In this document: positions 42,553 to 53,643 of the stretch, piece after piece | Position numbering within the stretch: position 1 is the first letter of the stretch | How the letters are laid out: each line of letters begins with the position of its first letter | Source: Eustoma russellianum | Taxonomy: Eukaryota; Streptophyta; Magnoliopsida; Gentianales; Gentianaceae | NCBI GenBank assembly: GCA_036186865.1 | Contig: AP025075.1 | Span: 20,712,440 to 20,776,439 of the forward strand | Direction of reading: 5' to 3' | Length of the DNA: 64,000 nucleotides | Notes under the pieces: model-generated | Told to the model about the DNA's origin: nothing | The model's input: the letters and a program-made list of their open reading frames with translations, nothing else | Database searches by the model: none | Translations under genes and position numbers: made by a program

Positions 42553-45528
42553 TGAAGAGAAATAGGGGTTTGAGTGATTACAAAATACATGATTTAAATA
42601 ACATGTACTAAAGAAATGCATGACAAGTTTTATGACTTGACACGTTTTTGCAAAAAAATAGTTCATATATAACGTTGCCGTATTAATGAGCCATGAAGAT
42701 TTAAAGCTTACATCAAATGGCGAACATTTGTTGTGTTAGAACAATTTTCAGGGTGTCAGCATTAATGAACTAAACTAGTTCACTAAGTGAAATACTTAGC
42801 TAAATGAACTAAGTAGTTCATTAAATGGTGATATATTTGGAGAAGGCACAAAGGCAACAAATTGATGAATGGAAAGTCTTCTCCTCTCCTTTATACATGC
42901 CTTTTAACATATATATACATATATATATATATTCAGATTTTTTTAAAAAAAATACTATACACATATATTCCAACGTACTACCGACACGTTATATATTTTA
43001 CGAACGTATGTTAACGTCACACCACTATATTTACCTCATATTTATGAGTATATTCAGTTCTTATATCATATGATATCAGTCATAGTGATGACAAAATTAT
43101 TACGACACGCTAAAAGGTTCTAAACCAAAAATTGTCGTATCGGGTGAATACCGAAACTTTGCCAACGTATTACATACTTGCCATATATAGATGGAAATCC
43201 CCTACACTTCAAAACTGGCCACAAATTTCGTGGCTTATATGCTACATCCATCCATGAAATCATTCCATGTTGGCACGCACAAATCACCCCCAATTAAGGC
43301 CAAATTGTGGAGATTTCAAATTCAACATTTTTAGCACATGTAAGGCGCCACTTTACTCAGCCATGAGTACTAAATATTAAAGTTAATTTATGTATATTAT
43401 TTTTAACATAATATATATAACATGTGCAAAAAGTTGGAATTTAATCGAAGAAAAATCGGGTAATCGACAAACGTCGAAAATTCGGTTTTCTATGAACACG
43501 ACATATGGAACGTTTTTGGCATGACATATAACATGTATCTAGACACTTTTTACATACCATATACATTCTAAAGTGTTCTAGAAAAATCAATTAAGGGCTG
43601 ATTAGAATATACCATATGTGTATAATTATTGTGCACTATTTTACATGTACAAAATATAGCACATGCCTACTTCAGCCTTTTTGAAGCATATGTGGAGCTT
43701 TGTTGGCATCTTGATTGGACAAGAATGAAGTATACAAGGTTGGTGACATAAAGGAAGGAGCTATACAAGGTAACATTCCAAATTGTGTCACATTTGTAAC
43801 ACATGCTGAAAATTTCATCATGTGTGCCTTGAGTTGGCCGAAATTATTAGGTTAAATTGTGCCATATTTACTTCTTTACATTGAATGGATTGATTGGAAG
43901 ATAAATTGACAATGTTTTAAAAATGTTATGGAAATAATTTGATGATATTTTTAAATATCACACATGCTGAAAATTTTAGCATGTGTTGGAATGTATGTGG
44001 CCGAATTTGTGTCTTGAAATTAAACATAATTGATTTTTTATTTTCAAGGGTAAATCTACTACCTACATGGCAATAATTTGAACTTTTCTTGGATATTGCA
44101 CATGCTAAAGATTTCAGCATGTGGAGAATCAAGGTGGCCGATTTTTTGGGTAGGAAATGGAGATGAATTATCTTGCATAATTTATGGAATTTAATATGAG
44201 ACTTATGGCAACATTTTTATGACTAATTGGCACATGTTCTTAAGTGTTATTTTCAGATTTATCTAGTCATCAAATGATGACAACTTTCATCCAATCAATG
44301 AGTGCCAAGTAAGCAAAGGCTTAATGATCATCCAATAAGGAGTTGCCAAGTAAGCAAGTGAATGCCACAATGATGCAAGATATTCTTCCAAGCACTTAAG
44401 AGATAATTTTCAAGAGGAAGAAAAGGCATAGGGGGCGGCCATATGTTGATAAAAAGATAAGAAGGACAATAAACAAAATACAAGACAAGGCTTACAATTC
44501 ACAGAGCAAAAACGCATTCATCTCCTTCTCCTTCTACACTTCTTTCTTTCTTCTCTCATAAATCCTATTGTATTCATATTCATACATATCGAATAGGCTT
44601 CATATATACCACCATATACTCTATATTGTTAAAAAAAGATTGATCAAGGTGTGATCAATCTTGCATCCACTAGGTGGTGGTGTTCGTGATCATTGTAATC
44701 ACTTACAAGGTTTGTAAAGGGTTGGAGTTGGTGTGTAACTCCATCAAACCTATGTGGTAAGGTGTTGTTTGTTGTTTTGTGATTAGTGATAACGAGGAAG
44801 GTGTCCTCGAAGACTGGAGTAGGTTGATTTAATCGAACCAGTATAAAATTCCTTGTGTTCTTTACTTTTCAGCACTTACTTTCAGTTTCCAGCACAGTGC
44901 ATCATTATCATCAGGTTCTTAAAAATAGTAAACGAACTTCAAAAATCACGAACCTTTCCAGAAACATAGCCACATGTCTTAAGGTTCATTTGGCGCAAGT
45001 TTCAACCGTTTTGGACAAGTATAAGACATCCAAACGTCAAAAGTTCTGAGACTAGTGCAGTCTGATTTTCAGGCTTGCAAAGGTTGAGACTTTGAACGTA
45101 TTTGACTAACTTCCCAAAAGCCTTTTTCAAAAGTGTTTCAACCCAATTAAATAAAAATAATAAGGAGTGTGTCATTAAACTTTCAGATCATTTGGAGTCA
45201 CGGATTAATTGGAATTAATTTTTCAAATCAGACTACCGTTTCTGGCAGATTTGCGCAATCTGACACCCAACGACTTTTAAAGGGGTTAGAGGTTGAATTT
45301 TGATCTGAAAGTTTTAAGAGATACTCAAAACATCTGAGACTAAGATCTTTACAAATTTCAGAATTTGTGAAGACCTGTAACCTAGTTTTCAAAACGTTTC
45401 AAAACAGGTCCTGAAAACAGAAACTGTTTTCAGAAGTTGGATTTTTTGGTTCTAAACAATTTTTAAAAACCAAATTTTCCGCACCCACTATTCAACCCCC
45501 CTTCTAGTAGTGCCTTGCAGATCCTACA
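42553..45528 (+). repeat. 3' LTR of Sirevirus B
   Basis: TGAAGAGAAATAGGGG to GATCCTACA, 2976 bp. It matches 4534-7473 with many substitutions and an extra ~70 bp near 44390-44470. Its three palindromes (43800, 43961, 44099) have each decayed by one to three bases. It is followed by target copy tagct. Confidence 0.9.
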
Positions 45529-46788
45529 TAGCTCACATTGATGAAGCCGAGGAATTACTTATGCTTAGGTTCTTTGATGAGCTCACATTGATGATGCATG
45601 AAAGATTTGAAACACTATATGATATGTATTATTTTGCAAAAGAGTAGAATTGGACTTAGACATAGAACTTTAAGGAACAAGTGATTGCATTTAACTCTTC
45701 CTTAAATGATGCTGAAGTTTTACATAATGTGCATGAAGTTTCTACTGATTGTTCTATTTTTACTCATGAATCCCATGTTGACGAAAATGATTTGCATGAA
45801 ACTTGAGAGGCATCTGAGTTCCCTAGAAATGCTTCTAGCATGCTTAATGATAAAGTCTTGCATGATGTTGTTGAGATTGATATGCATGAGAAAGTTGTTG
45901 GAATTCCTTTGGTTGTACATGATTTAAGTGTTGATAACAAAGATGAACCTAAGCAAGATGTGTTGCATGATCAATGTCTTAACTTGCATGATAACTTAGA
46001 CACTAATTTGCATGACATCAATGATGACTTAAGCGATTTATATAGCAGAAATGATGGTACATTTGAGCATGAAAACTTAAAGGAAAACGAATGGAAAGAT
46101 TATAATAATCATTTGTTTGAAATGCATGAAAATGATGGTACACTGCCTGAAATTTCTAATTTGCATTCAAATAAAATAGTACATGATAAGCCTCTGTTCA
46201 TTCAAGAATATGACACTGAAATTACCCATGAGTTTATTGAGCTTAAGTTTCCTAAAGATATTGATGAATATGCTGAAATTTCATCCAACCCTCATGAAAA
46301 TGAGTTCGACATCAATGGTGAAGAATCTGATTTGGAAATGCTAAGGCATGTGCAGGGTACGATACTTGTTCCTAATGTTTTACATACTTTAGCTTTTGTA
46401 CATGCTACATTTTGCATTGAAGATCAGTTGTCCACACATAAAAAACCATGCCCGAGGTTGTTACATAGGTACATTGCATAGTTATGATAGTTCTGGCCAC
46501 ACGGATGAGGAATTTGAGCTATCATGTTTTATGCATCAAAAACACATTAGGAAAGAGGTGCTTGATGTTAGGCATTCATGTTAAGATGTTCTTCAATGTG
46601 TTATTGGGTGTATGTTTCATTATTGAGTTACTTATCCACCCTAAACATATTAGGATGAAATTGTGCATGGATGTTGTGTCTAAATATTTTAGGTGTGTCT
46701 TGCATAGTTGCTAGATTGTTATGGTTCTTTTCCCTTTAGTGCATATATGCTAAGATTCGAGGGCGAATCTTTTTGAAGAGGGAGAGAA
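45529..46788 (+). mobile_element. Element E interior, 3' part
   Basis: Continues from 4533 after element B (tagctcacattgatgaagcc...). It contains the LHD-repeat frame (45840-46481) and ends with ttcgagggcgaatctttttgaagagg, encoding DSRANLFEEGEN, the usual tail of a plant gypsy polyprotein just before the 3' LTR. No RT or integrase motif is present, so E is a non-autonomous, large-interior derivative. Confidence 0.55.
45840..46481 (+). pseudogene. 213-codon frame with recurrent LHD/MHE motifs in element E
   Basis: An open frame in the interior of E with no family I can recognise. It is acidic, with a repeated pattern of hydrophobic-His-Asp/Glu (LHDVV, MHEK, VHDL, LHDQ, LHDN, LHDI, MHEN, VHDK, PHEN), so CATGAT/CATGAA recur on the DNA. 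Related sequence around 47389-47860 (VHELR, MHEY, GLHN) is frameshifted. It may be a residual gag/pol spacer of the gypsy ancestor or a non-coding repeat that happens to be open. Confidence 0.35.
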
Positions 46789-47215
46789 TAGTGAGCCCTA
46801 ACAAGGGATTGATGAGTCACCACAAGGTCCTATCTTTATCGAACATATGCTTTAGATTCATGGATGATTATTCGATGTTTACATGTAAAAAAACAAAATG
46901 CAAGGATTGGTGGAAAGGTCTGGATAATCCTTGCATGCATAGTGAGGTTTTTTGCGGTTTTCTGTAATCATTTTTGTGTTTTCTTGTTTAGGGACATTTT
47001 CGTTATTTTCGTCTTGTTAGGTATTTCACTTGCATGATATATATTTAATTTATCCTTGATAAGAATTATGCTAGGTGGTGTCTTTATGGTTATAGGTAGC
47101 TTGATTGAAGAAGACGTTGCACGAAAGAAGGCGTTAGGCAAGAATGGATGATGATTGGACCGAACTTCAACCAATCATAACTCCTTCGTTCCAACTCAGA
47201 GTGGTGTCAATATTG
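46789..47215 (+). repeat. Element E LTR, truncated copy 3
   Basis: Matches 1869-2295 (tagtgagccctaacaaggg.. to gtcaatattgagctta), then jumps directly into E interior sequence at about 47216, so the rest of the LTR is deleted. Confidence 0.6.
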
Positions 47216-48038
47216 AGCTTATGCTTAGATTATGAGTTATCGATCTTATTCTCAAATTCATCTACCCGTACGACAATATTATGATGAATTGTTAAATGGT
47301 TTGTATAAAGCTCACATTGATGAACTCGAGGAATTGCTTATGCTATTCATTGATGTCTTGAGAAAAAACATTTCTGATAAATTGGTGAATGAGAAAATTT
47401 GAAACTCTAGATGATATGTATTACTTTGCAAAAAGTGTAGAATGGAGCTTAGGTGTAGAAGAACTTAGGGAACAAATGATTGCTCTTAATTCTTGCTTGA
47501 ATGATGCTGAAGTTTCACATGATGTTGCTTCCGAAAACGAAGTACATGAACTCAGATTGAATGATCTGCTGAAATTGCTCATGGTAATACAAATGAAGCC
47601 AAAATTGAGACTAAAAATTTGCATGAATACCGAGAGACATTTTTTGAGACGTATAATGTTGGTCATGGACTGCATAATGATGCCGTTAGTATTCTTGAAA
47701 ATGAACCTAGAGAACAAGAAAAAGATGAAGATAACTTGGAAATTGAGAGTAAAGAAGAAAGGCAAAAGAATGATACGTGCTTAAAGTTCTATTATTTAAT
47801 GTATTTCCATCTTTGTTTGCATATGGGCTTTCATTGTTTCATGTTCAAAAGGTTAAAGTAAGAAACAACGATGATACGGGATTTTGTGCAATATTGATAG
47901 CAGACGTGTTATCACACAAAATAGGCACTTTAGAGAAGTGAATGTTATAATCATTTAATGTGTTTGTCATCCATAATAATTGTGCACAACAAGAGGCGGC
48001 CAACACATATTCGGATTCCGCCATATCAAGGACCTAAG
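47216..48038 (+). mobile_element. Second element E interior fragment
   Basis: 47240-47400 matches 4465-4533 plus 45529 onward, showing the undisrupted version of the site where element B inserted (gtataaagctcacattgatgaa). Frames at 47389-47784 and 47619-47861 are frameshifted remnants (MYYFAKSVEW; acidic Lys/Glu-rich). The last 180 bp has no identifiable content. Confidence 0.5.
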
Positions 48039-48547
48039 TTTGGGATTGCTTTTTACACTACATCTAAGCAATCCCAAAACCTTTTCTTCTCCTGTTCTCT
48101 TAGTCCCACTTGGGGAGCGTAGGCGCAAATCACTGCCACTACCTCCTTATTTAGTACTAACTTCAACACCATAATTCTATCATTATATCTAATCACATCA
48201 ATCACATTCGTGTGTAATTTTATCTTTACTAGGAATCCTACCCCATTTTTGGTCCCATCTGACCCTGAATACAACAACTTATACCCATTACACTCTTTAC
48301 CTTTATTCCCTTTCCACCTAGTTTCTTGGAGACATGCTTTATCTATCTTACGTCTCTTAAGTGTATCTATAACCTCAAACAATTTACCACTTAATGTTCC
48401 TATATTCCAAGAGGCTACCCGTAGACTATCTTCATTTTTCTTTCCCTTACCTACACCCATCTTCCTTAGACATGGTCTCACAGAAAAATCATGACATCTT
48501 CTATCAATTATTGCAACTAAAACTAAAAATCCAATGTATGCTACAGA
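48039..48547 (-). pseudogene. RTE-type LINE endonuclease fragment
   Basis: A minus-strand frame, 48481-48053, starts MRPCLRKMGVGKGKKNEDSL and contains VASWNIGTLSGK, KACLQETRWKG (catalytic Glu), GVGFLV and VICAYAPQVG, the N-terminal endonuclease of plant RTE LINEs. Such frames are often mislabelled 'craniofacial development protein 2-like'. It stops at RFWDCLDVV; the catalytic AGDFN/SDH parts and RT are absent. A 13-bp inverted repeat (48039-48051 / 48066-48078) sits exactly at the break. Confidence 0.85.
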
Positions 48548-48916
48548 TGTTGAGAAAAAGGGGTTTGAGTGATTTCAAAATGCATGATTTAAATAACGTG
48601 TTACAAAGAAATGCATGACATATTTTATGACATAACACGTTGTTGCATGAAAGTTGCCTTATATAGTTCATATATAATGTTGTCGTACTATTGAGCTATG
48701 AAGCTTTAAAGCTTACATCAAATGGCAAACATTTGCTGTGTTTGAACTACTTTCAGGTGCACCATTAATGAACTAAACTAGTTCATTAAGTGAAGTACTT
48801 AGTTAATTAAACTAAGTAGTTCATTAAAGGAACCAACATTTGGACAAGGCACAAAGGCAACAAGATTAAGAAAGGAAAGTCTCCTCCTCCTCCTCTCACC
48901 AAATATACACGCCATT

Positions 48917-48947
<31 letters not shown>

Positions 48948-51605
48948 TAAGATTTTTTGAAAAAGGCACATACACATGTATTCCACCGTACGACCGACAT
49001 ATTACATATTTTATGTACGTACGTTAACGTCACACCACCATACTTAACTCATATTTATGAGTATATTCAGGTCTTATGTCATATGATATAAGTCATGGTC
49101 ATGACAAATTAAATACGACACGTTAAAAGGTTATAAACCGAAAATTGTCGTATCGGGCGAATACCGAAACTTCGCCAACGTGTCACGTACTTGACATCAA
49201 TAGATGGCCATCCCCTACACCTCAAAAATATCAATAAATTTCGTGAGTATGATGATATTTACAACCATAAAATCATTCCATGTTCGCACACACAAATCAT
49301 CCCACATTAAGGCCAAATTGTGGAGATTCCAATTTTAATTTTGTCACGTGCTTTAGGCGCCACTTTAAGATCAGCTAAGTGTTGAATATTAAAGTTTAAT
49401 TTATATAAATTATGCGTAACATAATATATATCACATGTGCAAAAGTTGGAATTTAATTAGAGAAAAATCGGGTAATCGATAAACGTCGAAAATTCGGTTT
49501 TCTACGTACACAACACATGGAACGTTTTTGGCACATCATACAACATGTATCTAGACACTTTGTACATATTTCATACAACTTAAAGTGTTCTAGACAATTC
49601 AATTAAGGGCTGATTGGAATATACCATGTGTGTGTTATTAAATGTGCACTATTTTACAAAGTTTGCAAAAATAAAATTCAGCACATGCACAATATGTGTT
49701 TCACGCCTTAAACAGCTGAGTTGGAGCCTATGTGGAGCCTTGTTAGCATATTGATTGGTCAAGAATGAAGCATACAATGTTGATGACATAAAGGAAGGAG
49801 CTACACAAGGTAACATTTCAAACTTATGTCATATTTGTAACACATGCTGAAAATTTCAGCATGTGCTAATGGCTGGACGTTTTTTTAGCATCTTAATTGC
49901 CCATATTTTTTGTCTTGATTAAGATGGATTAATTAGAAGACAATTTGGAATTGTTTTAAATATTTTATGGAATAAAAAAAGTGATATTCTTGAATATCAC
50001 ACATGCTGAAAATTTCAGCATGTGTGTAAGATATCTTGGCCGTTTTTGAGGCCTTATTAGTGTCCAATTTTTATTCCAAAATTGAGGAAAATATTGTGTA
50101 CTAAATGGTGATTAAATTCTTCTTTGATTTCTTGGATTAAATCAAAGTAAACTTGGAAAATTTTTGAATAAGAAGCAAGTGTAACACATGCTGAAATTTC
50201 AGCATGTGCAAGACTTTATGGCCGATTGTTTTGTAGGATTTTTGGAGAAAAATGTCTTGCTTAATTTATGTGATGATATTAGAAGTTATGGTAATTAGTT
50301 TATGATGATATTGGCACATGTTTTAAGTGGTATTCTCAGATTTTCCTAGTCATCAAGTGATGACAACATTCAACCAGTCAATGAGTGCCAAGTAAGCAAA
50401 AGTTTAATGATCATCCAATGAGATATGCCGAGTAAGCAAAGACATGTCACAATGATGCCACACATTCTTCCAAGGACTTAGAATATAATTTTCAAGACGG
50501 GAAGAAGAGCCAAGGGGGGCGGCCATAATGATTAAAAGGAGAGAAGAAGAGCAAACAAAAACAAGACAAGTCTCACAAGTTCAAAAGTGAAAAAAAGGAG
50601 TCTTCCATTCCCTTCTTCTTCTACATCTTTCTTTCTTCTTCCTAAAAGCCTATTGTACTTACATTCATATACTTGAATAGGCTTCATCTAGACCACCACA
50701 TATTCTTTTCATTGTTGTAAAAGATTGATCAAGGTGTGATCAATCTTGGACTTGCAAAGTGGTGGTGTTCGTGTGCATTGTATTCAACATACAAGGTTTG
50801 TAAAGGGTTGGAGTTGGTGTGTAACTCCATCAACCCTGTGGTAAGGTGTTTTGTGTTGTGTGATTAGTGTGAACCGAGGAATGTATCCTCGAAGACTGGA
50901 GTAGGTTGTTTATAACCGAACCAGTATGAAATTCTTGGTGTCATTTACTTTCAGCACTTACTTTCTGTTTCAGCACTGTTTATCGATTTTGATCACGCTC
51001 GTAAAAATAGTAAACGTATTTAAAAAATTACAAAATTTCTAGAATCATAGCCATACGTCTTAAGGTTAATTTGGCGCAAGTTTCAACCCTTTTGGGTAAG
51101 TATAAGTCATCCAAACGTCCAAAGTTCTTAGACTAGTGCAGTCTGATTTTCAGGCTTGCAAAGGTTGAGACTTTGATCGTATTTGACTAACTTCCCAAAA
51201 GAAGTTTTCAAAACTGTTTCAACCCATTTAAATACAACTTATAAGGAGTTAGTTTAAATTTTCAGAGCATTTGGAGTTACGTACAAATAGGAAATAATTT
51301 TTCAAATCAGTCTACCGTTTCTGGCAGATTTGCGCAATCTGACCACCAACAACGTTTCAAGGGGTTAGAGGTTGAATTTAAATCTGAAATTTTTAGGAGA
51401 CACTCATAACATCTGACGATAAGTTCTCTCAAAATGTCAGAATTTTTGAAGACCTACAACCTAGTTTTAAAAACGTTTTAAAACTGGTCTTGAAAACAGA
51501 AACTGTTTTCAGAAGTTGGGTTTTTGGTTTAAAACTATTTTAAAAACCACATTTTCCGCACCCACTATTCAACCCCCCTTCTAGTGGTGCCTTGCAGATC
51601 CTAAA
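48548..51605 (+). repeat. 5' LTR of a second Sirevirus B element
   Basis: TGTTGAGAAAAAGGGG to GATCCTAAA, about 3.06 kb. Palindromes at 49841-49865, 50000-50024 and 50185-50208; hairpin at 50721-50747. It is followed by TTGGTATCAGAGCGCAGG (primer site, from 51607). No matching 3' LTR with a shared TSD could be found. Confidence 0.87.
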
Positions 51606-52862
51606 ATTGGTATCAGAGCGCAGGAACACTCACAACAAAAGGATCCAACAATCTACGTGAGATGGCATCCACTAGCTATAACACCGTGCAAGAAGGAATG
51701 TCAACCATAAGGCCTTCTCTCTTTGACGGTGAGTCTTTTGTTCAATGGAAGGTAAGAATGAAACTTTTCTTTATGGCAATTGATATTGATCTTTGGTCAA
51801 TTATAGAAGATGGTCCATTTGTTCCATCAAAGTTATCCACTGTAGATGGAGTCACATTAGAGGTCGTTAAGCCTAGGCAAGAGTACACTAGTGATGATAA
51901 AAAGAGACTAAGCATGAACGCTAGGGCTATGCAGTTACTTTTAAATGGACTAAGTAAAAGTGAATCAAGCTATGTTTCAAATTGTTCTAGTGCACAAGAA
52001 ATGTGGAGAATACTTAAAATGAAACATGAAGGCACTAGTCAAGTAAAAGAGTCCAAGATCAACATCTCATGTCTACACTCGAGTCATTTAAATTATTGCC
52101 TAATGAATCTATCGTTGATATGGATCTTCGCTTGACTAACATCTACAATTCTCTTGAGTCTCTTGGCAAAGCCTTTTTACTATGCAGGAAAAGGTACAAA
52201 AGGTCTTGCGAAGCCTTCCATCTGAGTAAGACTCTAAAGTGACTGCCACAGAAGAAAGCAAAGAGACTAAATCGATTAAGATGGAAGAACTAATTGGATC
52301 ACTTAAGGTATATGAAAACAAACTCGCTTTAAGACATTCTAAGCCTATTTCTAATAATGATAGGGCTATAGCATTTAAATCAAATGAATACGTAGTAGAT
52401 GATAGTGACATAGATTCCGATAATGAGGACTTAATCACGATGGCTAAAAGATTAAGAAAAATCTTGAGAAAATCGATTAAATATAAGTCTACCTCATCTA
52501 AGGATCATAAAAATAAAAATAAGGAAATAAAGTGACAACCTGGACACTTGTCATATGACTGTCCAAACAAGGACAAACAAATGAATAAATACCTTGACAA
52601 GGATCGGACAAAAACTAGACTCGTCTCAGAACCTAAACAAAGGAGAAGAGCCTTCAAAGCCTCCACTTGGAGTGACACATCCGACTCTGAGACTGATGAT
52701 ACGGAACAATAAAAGGCACAAGTATGCTTTACATCTAAAGCATCAAATGAGGTATCTTCTGACTCTGATTCTGATTCTGAATATTCTTATGATGATTTAT
52801 TTAGTCAATATATAGAATTTCATAAGTTTTCAAAGACTCTTGCAAAAGAAAAGAAACGATTA
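51606..52862 (+). pseudogene. Second Sirevirus B element: gag, truncated
   Basis: Gag starts at 51662 (MASTSYNTVQEGM), with FDGESFVQWKVRM, LWSIIEDGPF and QEMWRILKMKHEG. A frameshift near 52065 and a stop at about 52227 follow, then MEELIGSLKVYENKLALRH and a knuckle whose first Cys pair is lost (..QPGHLSYDC, 52540). Next come DLFSQYIEFHKF and KTLAKEKKRL, where homology to 8706-8760 ends at about 52862. Everything downstream (coiled coil, pol) is absent. Confidence 0.85.
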
Positions 52863-53643
52863 CATGTACATATACACGTGATCTGTATTTTAATATCGAA
52901 ATTATTTTTTTGTATTTCTTGAATTTCCTCACTAACACACTAGCACAGAATATCTCTATTATTATGTCATTTATGCAGGTACATATAGAGCCGGGGGTCT
53001 CACTGGAAGCAGACTTTCTATCCCTTGGGATAGAGGTACTGTCTGCCTACCACTTACCCTCTCCAGACCCTAACGATAGCTTTTGCTGTCCTTGGGATAT
53101 ACTGGGTCCGGATGATGATGATGATGATGACATCTGCTATTTGTATTGCGTTTGAAAGTTGCTAAGTTTTAGCTTGTATTCTTTTTCCAAAATCTTTGTT
53201 TTGCCTGCATGCAGCTCTAGGTGGCCCGCTAGTTTTTGAGCTTATTTGGATTATCTATGTGTTTGATCCAAGAGCATAGATATAAATGTATAAAAGTCTA
53301 AATCATGGAGTATTGTTTGATATACATGCTGGATTTCAAAGTTTGATCCTTGTTCAAGCATGTATAGACAGTTGATGTAATTTCAGTTTACAGGAGAATC
53401 TAATCGGATATTGTTGTTTGAATGAGCATGCGTTGTTGAGCATTTGCCTAGCTGGAAACATGTTGTCCGATTGCAGAAATTCAGCACTATTTTGCTCTCT
53501 TTGTCATCTAATGTGTTGCCATGTCCTTTGCAAAGTATTGTCTTGGTAAAGGTTTTGATACATCCTAAACATGTTAAAAAGAGGCATAATCCTCACATGC
53601 TGAAATTTGTTCCTATGGTTTGTTTATGGTCGCATGTTGTGTT
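52863..53643 (+). other. Mixed fragment: RTE LINE 3' tail and E-like interior
   Basis: 52988-53141 (gagccgggggtctcactgg .. ccctctccagacccta .. gggatatactggg then (gat)6) looks like the 3' end shared by plant RTE LINEs and their SINEs, ending in a short microsatellite. 53145-53643 has no clear coding content; catcctaaacatgtt near 53565 resembles 46640 in element E. The last 5 bp (gtgtt, 53639-53643) is the left TSD of the solo LTR. Confidence 0.5.

Larger units (their letters stand above)
4534..45528 (+). mobile_element. Sirevirus-type Ty1/copia element B, split by nested insertions
   Basis: An LTR retrotransposon with LTRs of about 2.95 kb (4534-7473, 42553-45528), a Met-tRNA primer-binding site at 7476, gag, PR-IN-RT-RH order (copia) and a polypurine tract before the 3' LTR. 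Flanks are gagct (4529-4533) and tagct (45529-45533), a TSD with one mismatch. Without the inserted gypsy C it would be about 11.2 kb. Sirevirus-like traits are long LTRs, gag with a coiled coil, several polypurine copies before the 3' LTR and palindromes in the LTR. No extra ORF follows pol. All frames are broken and the LTRs differ at many positions, so it is an old insertion. Confidence 0.85.

Noticed and set aside
48053..48481. Apparent 'craniofacial development protein 2-like' gene
   Set aside because: It is the N-terminal endonuclease of an RTE LINE, truncated and lacking RT; the label is a known misannotation.
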